From an uncultured Phaeodactylibacter sp. (GTDB lineage Bacteria; Bacteroidota; Bacteroidia; Chitinophagales; Saprospiraceae): 43,921 nucleotides of DNA. The first letter of the stretch is position 1. Each line of letters starts with the position of its first letter. Both the position numbers and the translations under genes were made by a program. The stretch lies in the NCBI GenBank assembly GCA_913057245.1, contig CAJXNH010000027.1, positions 1-43,921 on the forward strand, read 5' to 3'. Of this stretch, positions 1 through 9,073 are shown in pieces. A model generated the notes under the pieces. It did no database searches and had not been told where the DNA came from. It worked only from the letters and a program-made list of their open reading frames with translations.

Positions 1-64
1 GCTATGATCTCGTCCTTGTTCACCTGTGCTAGTTCGCTATTTTCTCGCTATTTTGCAAATTGAC

Positions 65-866
65 CTAAATAGTTACAAAGTATTTTTCAAAAGGGACAAT
101 GCGGTCGGGGTAATCCTGTTTGTTTAACCCATAAATACTGAACAGAGAATCGTCCCATACGGCATCTTGTGTTGCAGTGTCCAGAAACCAAACGCCAACC
201 TGAGCATTATTGGCTGCCATCTGGTAGACCTCCAGCTCTTTAATGATCGACTCTCTTTCTTCAACAAGCCGCATTTCCTTAGTCACATCCCAGTTGGTTC
301 CAAAAACGGCGATGGTGTTTCCATTATCGTCCGTTTCTGCTTTCCCCTTTCCACGGATGTGTCGGGTTTCGCCTGATTTTCGGTGGTTGATCCGAAATAG
401 GATGTCGAGGTCTTTTTGCTCCGCTATGGTATCTTGTAATGCACTAACATTTCTTCCTATATCCTCCGGGTGTAAGCTGGTTTCCCAGGCTTCATAGGCA
501 CCGCTGAAGTCCGTTTTATCAATACCATAAAGCTCGTACATAATGTTGTCCCACTCCAGAGCATTGTTGCGTACATCATAGTACCAAACTCCTGATTTTG
601 CGTGCTCGGCTGCCAATCGATAGCGTTCCAGTTACCTGGACAGCTTGATGGCCTTCTGAGCACGCTCTTCTACCAGGTTTTCCAGGTTTGAGTTTACCTG
701 TTCTAATTCCCTTTCTGCTTGTTTACGTTTGGTGATATCCAATCCGATAGAATTGAAAATAATACTTCCATCATCACTTTTTGAAGGCACACCTCTTACA
801 TCAACCCATTTTATCCTTCCGTCCGGAAACCGAAGCCGGTGTTCTGCCTTCCATGGGGTGAGCTCT
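65..866 (-). pseudogene. 3' part of decayed multi-PAS sensor protein
   Basis: This is the continuation, beyond the insertion sequence, of the sensor gene that starts near 4106. One reading frame runs from 866 down to 65. It encodes the C-terminal half of a PAS/PAC domain (WKAEHRLRFPDGR...DITKRK), a short coil (ERELEQVNSNLENLVEER), a second PAS domain (LAAEHAKSGVWYYDV...WDVTKE) and the start of a third (ANNAQVGVWFLDT...DDSLFSIYGL). An in-frame TAA at 634-632 falls inside LSR-stop-LERYRLAAEH, where a Gln codon (CAA) would be expected. After FEKYF near position 70 the text stops resembling a PAS domain and a stop follows at once. No histidine kinase or ATPase domain is present. PAS domains bind small ligands or cofactors and usually feed histidine kinases or cyclases. 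The output domain, if it ever existed, is lost or lies beyond position 1. Confidence 0.8.
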
Positions 867-870
867 CTAA
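867..870. repeat. IS target-site duplication (left copy)
   Basis: CTAA directly abuts the left terminal repeat of the insertion sequence and is repeated at 2510-2513 beyond the right terminal repeat. Four-base target duplications are usual for IS1380-family elements. Confidence 0.85.
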
Positions 871-888
871 CCCGGATTATTCACGGCA
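871..888. repeat. IS left terminal inverted repeat
   Basis: cccggattattcacggca is an exact reverse complement of 2492-2509. After one mismatch the match continues for two more bases (gg). Confidence 0.9.
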
Positions 889-920
889 TGGAGTTGAAAT
901 TTAATTTTAACTCCATGCCG
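884..920. terminator. Subterminal hairpin of the IS
   Basis: A perfect 12-bp stem (884-895 with 909-920) encloses a 13-nt A/T-rich loop, just inside the left terminal repeat and downstream of the transposase frame. It could stop transposase transcripts or block read-through from outside. There is no T-run after it, so intrinsic termination is uncertain. Confidence 0.5.
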
Positions 921-1106
921 CGCTGATTTTATCAAAACTACTCCTTGGCTCCCGGTTGGAATAGAATTAATTTTTCTTCGCCAAGAATTTTTTCTCATTT
1001 TGCCGGAAAAAAGCCGAAAATGATGAGCCAAGGGCATAGCCTTCCCTCCAGGGCTTGCCCCCTGTAGAAAAAACACTCTCCTTGTTGACACCTGGCTGGC
1101 GAGCCA

Positions 1107-2414
1107 CTAACACTGCATCATTACTTCCCGGAACAGGTTCTGTTGGGAAAAGGCTCGCGAAAAACGAATGTGTATCCTGCGAACCGTTTCATGAACCTGG
1201 GCAGCTACTTTCAGCAGATATAGCTGGATAGACTGTACCGACCAGGCCCAGGCTTTGGCATGAGCCGTTTTCCGGATCAGTCCCCGTAAATTGCGCAACA
1301 ACTCATAAGCCAGGCACGACAGCATTAGCCGGAAGAAGTTGGCACTGAAACGATGGCAACTGAGCCGGTCTTAAAAACACATGTTCTTCACTTCCTTGAT
1401 CCGGTTTTCAGAGGCCTCTCCGCGTTGCACATAAAAATCTTTGTATAGCTCTTCGGCATCGTCGTCGGCAAAGTTGCTAACGATAAAACGCAGATTCATG
1501 CCTTTGCCCGTCGATTCAATTTTGGCATATACTTGCTGAGGGTTATCCCAGGAATCAGCCTGGTAACTGAAGGGCCCTACAAACTTTTGATGCCGGGCCC
1601 CCTTTTGCCCATAGTGCTTATTGACCCGGTCATAAGATTTCCGGACCGCCGCTTTCAGGCGGGGGTTAGATGTAAGGCCAATGCAAAAATCAAGGTCTTG
1701 CTCCTCCACTACCTCATAAAAACCAGGGCAGGAAAACCCGCCATCAGCCCGGACGATAATTTGAATATCCCCAAAGCGCTGGCGGATTTTCCTGGCGATT
1801 ACCCGCAAAAACCTGTCATTCCATTTATTGGAGTGTACGTTGCCGGGGCGCAATACCGGCAGGATGATTTGCCCCGTTTCCCCATCTATATAAAACAGCT
1901 CATTGAGCATCCACTGCCAGTAGTAGCCGTGAAACAAACTGCCCTGCTGATCTCCATGGGTAGGGTCGTCGGTACAATCCACATCAATGATCACATACTC
2001 TTTATCAGTGGGCAAACTAGCCACATACCGGTCAACCCACCACTCAGCCAGCCGGTACACGGCGCCCATGTTCAGGCTGTTTTCCAGGCGGCTCAGCGTT
2101 GGTTGAGAACACAAGCCGTTATCCATTAGAGCTTTCAGCAAGGGGTCTTCCCTGAGGTAATCTACATCATTACAATCTTCGTAACCGCAAGCCAGCAGCA
2201 TTACCCGTTGCATTATCAGCTCTTCAACACTGTAAGTGATCAGCTCAGGGTCGCGCCGGTCGGGGACCTGCTCACTGAACGCTTTGATCAATTTTGATCT
2301 TCTCGCCAGTTTGTACAGAAGGCTAAAGCCTCCATCTGAGCTGGTTTCCTGGCCCGAAAAATCGAAGGTGTATTGTTTTTTATTCTGATAAAAAGCCGTA
2401 TTTTTATTACTCAT
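1107..2414 (-). pseudogene. IS1380-family transposase with in-frame stop
   Basis: DDE transposase that should cut and join the IS ends. The frame from ATG at 2414 to the stop at 1107 would give about 435 residues, the normal size for IS1380 transposases. An in-frame TAA at 1373-1371 splits it into 347 residues and a downstream part whose text (DRLSCHRFSANFFRLMLSCLAYELL...) is the usual C-terminal region. The first part holds the likely catalytic acids: D in IIDVDCTDD, D in VRADGGF and E in QRGEASENR. A shortened product would keep the triad but lack the last 87 residues. No frameshift is needed to join the parts, so this is a point nonsense mutation, a sequence error, or read-through. Intact terminal repeats argue for a recent event. 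Confidence 0.88.
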
Positions 2415-2491
2415 TTTTGGGTATAGAGTTTTTATATTTTTTGAAGCCTAAGCAACTCTAATATAAGAACTTATACCCTTTTTTTATGCCT

Positions 2492-2509
2492 TGCCGTGAA
2501 TAATCCGGG
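2492..2509. repeat. IS right terminal inverted repeat
   Basis: Reverse complement of 871-888, followed directly by the second CTAA copy at 2510-2513. The transposase start codon is 78 bp inside this end. Confidence 0.9.
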
Positions 2510-2513
2510 CTAA
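2510..2513. repeat. IS target-site duplication (right copy)
   Basis: CTAA identical to 867-870, directly abutting the right terminal repeat. Confidence 0.85.
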
Positions 2514-4106
2514 GGCAGTTTCGGCTTCCTTCTGCTCCGTGATGTCAAATAAAACGCCATTATGTACAATATTACCCTCACTGTCGGCCGAACCTAGCGC
2601 ATGGCCTGCTATCCAAACCACCTTTTCATTTTTAGTAAAGGCTCTGAAAGCTTTTGTCCATTTCGCCTGGTCGTGATTGGCTTCAAGAATGGAGTGCATG
2701 GTGCTTTCAAAGTCTTCCGGATGAATGCGCGAAAAGAGGAAAGCCGGGTCTGTCATTTTTTCTGAGGGGAAGCCTAATAATTCGACCGCTTTGTCACTGA
2801 TGTAGGGCATAGAAAAAGACCCGTCTTTGTGGAATACGAATTGGTAGATGACTCCGGGTATGGAGTTGGTTATATGCAGTAGTTGGTTTTGTACTTTTCT
2901 TTTTTCTTCTTCGGTCTTGCGCCGTTCAGTGATATCTATTGAAGAAGTAGGATAAATCTCATTTCCGTTTTCATCATAATCGAGCCGGGAATACATTAAC
3001 AGGTCAAATTCGCTTCCGTCCTTTCGTTTAGCTTTCAGCTCACAAACATATTCTCCCTTCTCTTTCAGATTTTTAACAAGCCGCTCCGGGAAGGTGGGGT
3101 CGGCGCAAAGCTTTTCCGGGGAAGTCCCGATGATTTCAGCAGGGTCGCTATATCCAAACATTCTGGAATGGGCTTTATTGACATAGATAAACTTACCCTC
3201 ATGGTCTACTACATCAAAGCCATTTAGGGAGTGATCAAGAGCTTTGGTCAGCATATTTACCCTGCTATCTGTCTTTTTTCGATTCGTGATGTCCTGGAAA
3301 ACGCCTGTCAGCTTCACACATTTGCCGTTTACCATCTCCGGCTCACCTTTAGAATAAACCCATTTTAGGTTCCCCTTTGCAGTTATTATCCTAGCCTCGA
3401 ATTCAAAGGGCTCTCCTTTTTCTATTGCTTTGTTTACGGCATTTTCTACGAGCTCTCGATCATCAGGGTGGTAGAAATTGATGCCTTCTTCAGTGGAAGG
3501 AATGTAATCATAGGGTAGCTCATGTATATCATAGGTTCCTTTTGTCCAAAATGGGCGATCAAAACTTTGATTTAAATACCAACCACCTACTTTGGCAATA
3601 GAACCGATTTTATTCAAAAAGTCTTCGCTCTCTTCCAGCGCCTTTGCAGCCAGCTTTTCTTCCGAAATATCTTTTCCTGTTGAAACAAAGTATTCCCCCA
3701 TCGGAATGCTGGACATGCTAAGGAATTGGTTGGTGGGTTCAAAGTACTCTACCCATTTATGCGGTTCACCGCTATTGAAGATTTGCTTGACAACAGGCAT
3801 GAATTGCTCTGTTGTCCCCATACCAAAAATTTCATCCGCGGTTTTTCCTATGACCTCCTCTTTCTTCTTACCCCAGGTTCGTAGGGCTGCCGGGTTGACA
3901 TCAGCCAATTCCCATGTTTTGATGCTGCCATTCTTTTTTCTAACGACCCTCTAGAGGTGGACTTCATCGGCAAGATGATTGAACAGGTTTTGGTACAACT
4001 CCTCCAGCTGGACTAATTTTTTTTCTGCCGCGAACAGACGATCCTCGGACGCTTTCAGTTTTCTTTGCAGGGCTGTGAGGTTGTCATTAGTATCTTGTAT
4101 TTTCAT
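2514..4106 (-). pseudogene. 5' part of decayed multi-PAS sensor protein
   Basis: The frame opens at ATG 4106 with a charged, coiled-coil-like N-terminus (LQRKLKASEDRLFAAEKKLVQLEELYQNLFNHL...). It then meets an in-frame TAG at 3953-3951, at the point where PAS proteins of this type read VHLWRVVR, so a TGG Trp codon has probably become TAG. Downstream the same frame continues cleanly through four PAS/PAC domains. These are near NPAALRTWGKKKEEVIG, IAKVGGWYLNQSFD, HSLNGFDVVDHEGKFIYVNKAHSRMFGY and GVIYQFVFHKDGSFSMPYISDKAVELLG. The typical closing motifs DITNRKK, DITERRK and DITEQKE separate them. The frame is cut by the IS after EAETAL. A shorter product from a TTG at 3908 is possible but unlikely to signal, because no output domain follows. 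Its role before decay was probably cytoplasmic sensing. Confidence 0.85.
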
Positions 4107-4692
4107 CTGATTTAATCATTACAATAGTATAAATACTATGTGCTGCGAAGGGCATGCGGAGAATAGCATGATATCCAGCTTACGAAAAAAATACGCGCTA
4201 TCCTTTCTGCCAGTCCCCAAGGCAGGGGCTAAAGAAATAACAGTGTTTTAATGGTAAACAGGCAGCAATGGAACCGCTGAAAAGTGACCATTGTCCGACC
4301 CTGCCACCGGGATTTTGCCGGGGCACCAATTAAGGAAGTTTCAGAAAAGGGGATGTTGCCTGAACCAACGGGTATGTAACCCTAAACGGATGTACACTCG
4401 TTGTTAATGTTGGTCATAATGAATGAAGAATCTGCAATATACTTCATTCTGGCATTGAGGGCAAGCATTTGCGGAAGTAAAGCTATGCTGTTTTGCGCAC
4501 TGTATTTTCTTTTTTGCTGACTTGCTTTCAATTCAGCCGCACTCGTTCTAAACAGTATACCTAATGATTGCTTTGCCTCTCCTCAATTCAAGGGTATGCT
4601 CCAGCCCCGTCCTGCAAGCTACAGTGCTTTTCACAATCCTCGGTCAAGAACAAAACTATTTTTCGTTCAGTTAGATACACAAATGGAATCCT
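4107..4692. other. Intergenic region between divergent genes
   Basis: 586 bp with no convincing gene, between the dead sensor gene and the SelO gene. It should hold both promoters. The clearest structure is a 7-bp inverted repeat at 4124-4139 near the sensor start. A short open frame at 4596-4793 overlaps the SelO start in another frame and has no recognisable features. Confidence 0.5.
4124..4139. promoter_or_regulatory. Operator-like inverted repeat
   Basis: atagtat / atactat arms of 7 bp flank a 2-bp centre, 17 bp upstream of the sensor pseudogene start codon. The place fits a dimeric repressor site or a short RNA hairpin. No known operator is recognised. Confidence 0.35.
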
Positions 4693-6123
4693 ATGGCTTG
4701 GTTAAAGCACACCTATGCGACGCAGCTTCCCCAGAACCTATACTCAAAACAGGCACCGAAGCCGGTCGGCAATGCTCAAATGGCTTTGTTTAATGAAGCT
4801 TTGGCCATGGAATTGGGGATAGCCAAAGACCTGAGTGAAGAGCAAAAGACATTGGCTTATCTTTCAGGCAATGAAAAGGTGCCCGGAAGCCAGCCCATCG
4901 CTCAGGCTTACGCCGGGCATCAGTTTGGCCATTTTACCCGCCTTGGTGATGGTCGTGCCGTGTTGCTGGGTGAGGTGGAAACCAGCAAGGGGCGGTATGA
5001 CTTACAGCTCAAAGGCTCCGGTCAAACGCCTTATTCCAGGAGGGGAGACGGCAGGGCGACTTTCTACTCTATGCTGAGAGAATACCTGATCAGCGAGGCT
5101 ATACACGCTCTTCATATCCCCACCACCAGAAGCCTGGCAGTGGTCAAAACAGCAGGCCCGGTCTACCGGGAGCAGCGTCACGAAGGGGGCATCCTGACCA
5201 GAGTGGCAGCAAGCCATATCCGTGTAGGCACTTTTGAGTATGCGCGGTTTCTTGGACAACCTGGGGACCTGGAAGCTTTGCTGAAATATACCATCCAACG
5301 CCATTACCCAGCCCTAAAGGACCATCCAAACCCCGCCCTGGCTTTGCTGGAGGCAGTAAGGCAAAAGCAAAAAGACCTGATCGTAAACTGGTTGCGCGTT
5401 GGTTTTATACATGGGGTTATGAATACCGACAACATGGCTATTTCCGGGGAAACCATTGATTACGGCCCCTGCGCCTTTATGAATGCTTATCATCCCAGGA
5501 CGGTATTCAGCTCTATCGATACAGATGGCCGGTACGCCTTCGCTAACCAGCCCAATATTGCCTACTGGAACCTCGGTGTTTTTGCCAATGCACTACTTCC
5601 TTTGATTGATGAGGAAGAAGCAATAGCCAGCGCTAAGGCAGAAGAGGTATTGGATCGGTTCCCGGAAGACTTTACCGGGGCTTACTTTGAAATGATGGGC
5701 CATAAACTGGGCATTGTGAATCAGGTGGAGGAAGATCGGGATTTAGTCAATTCTGGTTTGAAACTGCTGGCGAAATGGCGGGTGGACTACACCAACTTCT
5801 TTACTGAACTGAGGCGTGGGGGGGATTTGATCAATAAGCTGAGGGAGGAAGAGGCTTTCGAAAATTGGCATTCAAGATGGGAAAAAGCGCGGTTGAGAGG
5901 TACATCTTTGACTGAAAGCAATGCACTGATGGCGCAAACCAACCCAGTGGCTATTCCGCGGAACCACTTGGTGGAAGAAGTGCTACAGTCCGCTGTTGCG
6001 GGAGATATGCAGCCTTTCCATTCGCTCCTGCAGGAACTGTCTTCACCTTATGATGACGGATTGTCCCTGCAAACGGTCCCTGCTGACTTTGATGCCAGCT
6101 ATCAGACCTTTTGCGGAACCTAA
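4693..6123 (+). CDS. selO: SelO/YdiU-family protein AMPylase
   Basis: Pseudokinase-fold enzyme that transfers AMP from ATP to protein hydroxyl groups, linked in characterised members to redox stress. The 476-residue length is standard. Family signatures are intact: AYAGHQFGHF (72-81), GDGRAVLLGE (85-94), LKGSGQTPYSRRGDGR (106-121, with the nucleotide-contacting Lys), HGVMNTDN (240-247, catalytic-loop equivalent) and DYGPCAF (256-262, metal-binding DFG equivalent). The C-terminus is TFCGT: a Cys is present but no selenocysteine, as in many bacterial members. ATG 4693 was chosen because the frame is immediately family-like. The gene stands alone, convergent with the cytochrome c peroxidase gene downstream. 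The family is certain; the cellular targets are unknown. Confidence 0.95.
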   Translation: MAWLKHTYATQLPQNLYSKQAPKPVGNAQMALFNEALAMELGIAKDLSEEQKTLAYLSGNEKVPGSQPIAQAYAGHQFGHFTRLGDGRAVLLGEVETSKGRYDLQLKGSGQTPYSRRGDGRATFYSMLREYLISEAIHALHIPTTRSLAVVKTAGPVYREQRHEGGILTRVAASHIRVGTFEYARFLGQPGDLEALLKYTIQRHYPALKDHPNPALALLEAVRQKQKDLIVNWLRVGFIHGVMNTDNMAISGETIDYGPCAFMNAYHPRTVFSSIDTDGRYAFANQPNIAYWNLGVFANALLPLIDEEEAIASAKAEEVLDRFPEDFTGAYFEMMGHKLGIVNQVEEDRDLVNSGLKLLAKWRVDYTNFFTELRRGGDLINKLREEEAFENWHSRWEKARLRGTSLTESNALMAQTNPVAIPRNHLVEEVLQSAVAGDMQPFHSLLQELSSPYDDGLSLQTVPADFDASYQTFCGT

Positions 6124-6314
6124 TAAGCTCAGTACGAAATCAACTTGGCCTTCCGGATGGAGTCTTTCTGAGCCGGCATTCGTTTTGAGGGCCTGGCATT
6201 CACTAAGCAGGACAAACAAAAGCATTAGGTAATAATATTTCGACTGCATATTCCGTCAATTTATATTAGGGTCAATAACGATGACCCATTCCAACAGTAA
6301 ATTGATCATCCAAT

Positions 6315-6337
6315 AGAGGTGCTAATATAGCATCTCT
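6315..6337. terminator. Hairpin between convergent genes
   Basis: agaggtgct / agcatctct can form a 9-bp stem with one G-U pair and a 5-nt loop, just beyond the stop codon of the peroxidase gene (minus strand). There is no strong U-tract, so termination is a guess. Confidence 0.35.
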
Positions 6338-6339
6338 AA

Positions 6340-7515
6340 TCATTCAAAAGGGTCACTCCACTTTACCTCATTGGCAACAGTAGGGTCTGTAAGCGTCTTA
6401 AGAAAGGCGACCAAAGCTGCTTTTTCCGCAGCTGTGAAATTTAATCGTACCGGGTCCCCATTCTCATCGGTCAGGGCAGGTGATAGCGTAGGGTGTGCCT
6501 GAATCCCGCTGCTGTAATGCTCTACCACTTCTTCTAAGGTTTCAAACCGGCCATCGTGCATGTAGGGCGGTGTCAATTCGATGTTCCGCAGGCTTGTCGT
6601 TTTAAACCGGCCGACAAAAATCGGGTTGGAAAACACACCGCCGGCACCTAAATCTGTTGTGGACAGGGCATCAAGCCCGTTGTTTTGCGGGCCGGGGTTC
6701 GCACTAACAAAAGCTTCTGTGGTATGGCATCCAAAACAGGCTCCACCACCATTGGGAATCGTTTGAAAGAATAGATTTTTACCCAGGTTTTCCTCCGCTG
6801 TGAAATTCGGGAAACTGGCACCCGGTGATGCAGACATAGCCCGGCCTTCATCATATTTGCTGGAGTAGCTTACTATACTTCTGATAAATTGAGCTAAGGC
6901 TTTTGAGATTTTATCACTATTGATTTCCGTAGCGCCAAATGCCTTTTCAAATAGTCCGGGATAATAATCCTGTTCCTGCACAGTACTCACTACTTGTCCC
7001 AGGGTCATGCCCATTTCAACAGGGTCCTGGAAAGGCATAAGGACTTGCTCCTCTAGTGTACCCGCTCTTTCATCCCAAAAGAAACGGCCGCGTTGATAGA
7101 AACGGGAGTTGATAAGGGTCATGGAATGGCGCCCGGTCAACCCTCCGTCAAAACCAACACTTAAAGTTGCATCATCTGAAAACCCCTTATCCTGCTTATG
7201 GCAGGAGGCGCAGGCGATTGTCCCGTTGGCACTTAGCTTTTTGTCATAAAAAAGCACCCTGCCCAGCGTTGCCCCCTCATTAGTAATCGGGTTATCGGCA
7301 GGAGTGTTATCCAGTCCATTGACGGATGTGGGCAAGGGCTGGCCGGGGAGGTCTGTGGTAAAATGGTCTGGCAGGTTTAAATTCACATAATCGAAATGCA
7401 CTTCCGGTAAATTTAATGAGGTGCTGCCTGAAGTCGGCTCATTATCTGCTTTGTTGCAAGATGACAACCCCAATACTACAGTAAATATCAGGAGGGAATA
7501 GAATGCATGGTTCAT
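6340..7515 (-). CDS. Di-heme cytochrome c peroxidase family lipoprotein
   Basis: A periplasm-facing di-heme protein of the CcpA/MauG superfamily, which in peroxidases reduces H2O2 to water with electrons from small cytochromes. The N-terminus is a lipoprotein signal with Cys20 (LGLSSC). Two CxxCH heme sites are visible: CASCH at 102-106 and CFGCH at 260-264. PPYMHDGR at about 316-323 would supply the axial Met in the C-terminal domain. FFWDERAGTLEEQ (146-157) is the conserved inter-heme region. The length of 391 residues is normal. The gene is monocistronic as far as can be seen. MauG-like oxidation of another substrate cannot be excluded from sequence. Confidence 0.93.
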   Translation of the reverse strand: MNHAFYSLLIFTVVLGLSSCNKADNEPTSGSTSLNLPEVHFDYVNLNLPDHFTTDLPGQPLPTSVNGLDNTPADNPITNEGATLGRVLFYDKKLSANGTIACASCHKQDKGFSDDATLSVGFDGGLTGRHSMTLINSRFYQRGRFFWDERAGTLEEQVLMPFQDPVEMGMTLGQVVSTVQEQDYYPGLFEKAFGATEINSDKISKALAQFIRSIVSYSSKYDEGRAMSASPGASFPNFTAEENLGKNLFFQTIPNGGGACFGCHTTEAFVSANPGPQNNGLDALSTTDLGAGGVFSNPIFVGRFKTTSLRNIELTPPYMHDGRFETLEEVVEHYSSGIQAHPTLSPALTDENGDPVRLNFTAAEKAALVAFLKTLTDPTVANEVKWSDPFE

Positions 7516-7599
7516 AATAGTCTGATTGATATGCCCTTGGACTGTAGTTCTGCTAAAGGGTTTAATGTGGGGGAACAGTCGTGTGCAAGAGCCGGGAAA

Positions 7600-7803
7600 T
7601 TAAGCCTTCAGCCTTCGAACCTCCACCACCCGTTGATCCGTTTGCAACTGCAGGAAATATATCCCCACGGCTAATGCGCCCCCTTCGAAGGTTTGCGTGT
7701 ATTCTCCTTTTGGAAGGTTGGTAAGGCGGGGATAACCTTTATACCCGTTTTCCCTGCGTGTCGAAGTGTTCAAATGGATCACTGCCCCATCATCCGGTTC
7801 CAC
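7600..7803 (-). CDS. Orphan T9SS sorting-domain-like fragment
   Basis: A short frame of 67 codons whose second half (LPKGEYTQTF...GIYFLQLQTDQRVVEVRRLKA) resembles the last two strands of a type IX secretion C-terminal sorting domain: a G-x-Y-x-L-x-L strand followed by a basic end. No cargo domain precedes it. The first residues overlap the end of the membrane protein gene by 25 bp and may be fortuitous. It may be the tail of a deleted secreted protein, and expression as a separate gene is doubtful. Confidence 0.4.
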   Translation of the reverse strand: MEPDDGAVIHLNTSTRRENGYKGYPRLTNLPKGEYTQTFEGGALAVGIYFLQLQTDQRVVEVRRLKA

Positions 7804-8990
7804 AACTTACTGAAGGCTTTATCCATATCCCGGGGCTGCTCCCGCCCCTGACGGGCGCGCCATTCCCCATCCTCATCCTGCTCCAGAATGAAGTGGAATA
7901 CAAAGTCGGAAGGCTCCTCGAAAGACTGGTTTAGTGAGCCGAAGCGGAGGTCATTGTACTGCAACGCCGTATTGCCCCGCTCAAAAACGGAGTAGTAGCC
8001 GTCCGAGAACCACTGTAGTACCTCAAGATCGCGGGAGCCCTCAGCGGGGTGTAGCAGCTCATGCCGTTTGGGAATGACCGTGAAGTTCTTAAACACGGCC
8101 TCCTCATCCAGGATAGAGTACATGCTGTGGTAGTAAGCCGTGTCGCCCTCGGCAATGCCCTGCCAGAGCAGGTTGTTGAGAATGGTAGGGGAGGTCATAT
8201 AGCGCTCGTAGGGGATGTCTTCCCGTTGGAGGGAAGCTTCGAAGGTCCGGTTGATGTGCCATTTGTTGGCAAAGGTGAATGCCAGGTAGAGGCTACTGAC
8301 CACCAGCCCGGCAGTATTGAGGCGGGTGCGCAGCGCTTGTCGTTTTCTGCCCACAATAAACGCAGCGAGCAACAGTAGCAGAAAGGGGAAGGTATAGGCT
8401 GGGTCGGCTACAGAAATATTGTTAAAGGCGACCCGGTAGTCCCAAAACGGCCGAAAAAGCTGCGTACCGTAGGTGGTGCAGGCATCCAGCAGAGGATGGG
8501 TGAAAATCGCCCAGAAGAACAACCAGCTCCAGTCGCGCCAGGTAGCCGTCCAGGCGTGGTTAGAAGTGCCCCGGAACGTCTGTGCCCCCCAGCTTACCAA
8601 AGGAAAAAAGAGGATGGCTGCGGTAATGGCTCCGGCGACCTTTAAGACTTCAATTGGAGGTACGGGCATTGTAACGGACCCTAATGCGATCATTAAAAAA
8701 ATAAGCGCTGCCGACAGCCCGAAGGCTTGCCCGGTACGTTGCTGCTTGTAAATATGGTGTACCAGACCGCCCAGAACAATGGGTGCCAGAGCTGCAAAGG
8801 CGAAGGAATGCGTGATCGCCCGATGGAAAGCCAGCGCGCTGATCTCGTCCGTAGCCATATTGGCGAAGACATCCAGGTCCGGAACGGTGCCACCGATGGC
8901 GCCCCAGAGCATCGCCCGGTTGCCGACTTTTTTGCCAAGCACCACCTCGCCTACGGCAGCGCCCAGGGTGATTTGTGTGAGTGAATCCAT
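7779..8990 (-). CDS. YdjM/DUF457-type membrane-bound metal-dependent hydrolase
   Basis: Integral membrane protein of the YdjM family, annotated as metal-dependent hydrolases of unknown substrate. The conserved start MDSLTQITLGAAVGE, the acidic GTVPDLDVF (about 44-52) and the histidine motif FHRAITHSF (about 63-71), with a further H in THPLLDACTTYGT, are family hallmarks and likely metal ligands. About five hydrophobic segments are followed by a soluble C-terminal half of about 190 residues with no recognised domain. ATG 8990 was chosen because the family begins MDSLTQ; a longer frame from 9083 would overlap the end of the neighbouring gene. It lies 83 bp behind the FadL-like gene on the same strand, with a strong hairpin between them. 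Confidence 0.85.
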   Translation of the reverse strand: MDSLTQITLGAAVGEVVLGKKVGNRAMLWGAIGGTVPDLDVFANMATDEISALAFHRAITHSFAFAALAPIVLGGLVHHIYKQQRTGQAFGLSAALIFLMIALGSVTMPVPPIEVLKVAGAITAAILFFPLVSWGAQTFRGTSNHAWTATWRDWSWLFFWAIFTHPLLDACTTYGTQLFRPFWDYRVAFNNISVADPAYTFPFLLLLLAAFIVGRKRQALRTRLNTAGLVVSSLYLAFTFANKWHINRTFEASLQREDIPYERYMTSPTILNNLLWQGIAEGDTAYYHSMYSILDEEAVFKNFTVIPKRHELLHPAEGSRDLEVLQWFSDGYYSVFERGNTALQYNDLRFGSLNQSFEEPSDFVFHFILEQDEDGEWRARQGREQPRDMDKAFSKLWNRMMGQ

Positions 8991-9000
8991 ATCAATCAAC

Positions 9001-9023
9001 AGGAGCTGCAAGCGGCAGCTCCT
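9001..9023. terminator. Strong hairpin between barrel and hydrolase genes
   Basis: aggagctgc / gcagctcct forms a perfect 9-bp stem with a 5-nt loop between the stop of the FadL-like gene and the start of the YdjM-like gene (both minus strand). It could be an attenuator, processing site or weak terminator. No U-run follows on the minus strand. Confidence 0.5.
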
Positions 9024-9073
9024 GTATCGTATTTTAGTTATGCCATACAAACACCCCGATAGGGCGTTAGTTG

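Larger units (their letters stand above)
871..2509 (-). mobile_element. Complete IS1380-family insertion sequence, 1639 bp
   Basis: The element is bounded by perfect terminal inverted repeats (cccggattattcacggca at 871-888 and its complement at 2492-2509). A CTAA duplication lies on each side. The single transposase gene is on the minus strand. Length and organisation match IS1380-family elements. It interrupts a multi-PAS sensor gene. A 12-bp perfect hairpin at 884-920 lies just inside the left end. The flanking gene does not close up into one clean reading frame when the IS and one CTAA are removed: about half a PAS domain is missing and the frames are offset. Loss of host sequence therefore accompanied or preceded the insertion. 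Confidence 0.93.

Noticed and set aside
1533..2129. 198-codon open frame opposite the transposase
   Set aside because: Antisense to the conserved DDE region, with no protein-like features.
632..3953. Reassigned stop codons (recoding) as the explanation for in-frame TAG and TAA
   Set aside because: Intact genes in the window use these codons as ordinary terminators, and the interrupted frames are limited to one decayed locus and its IS.
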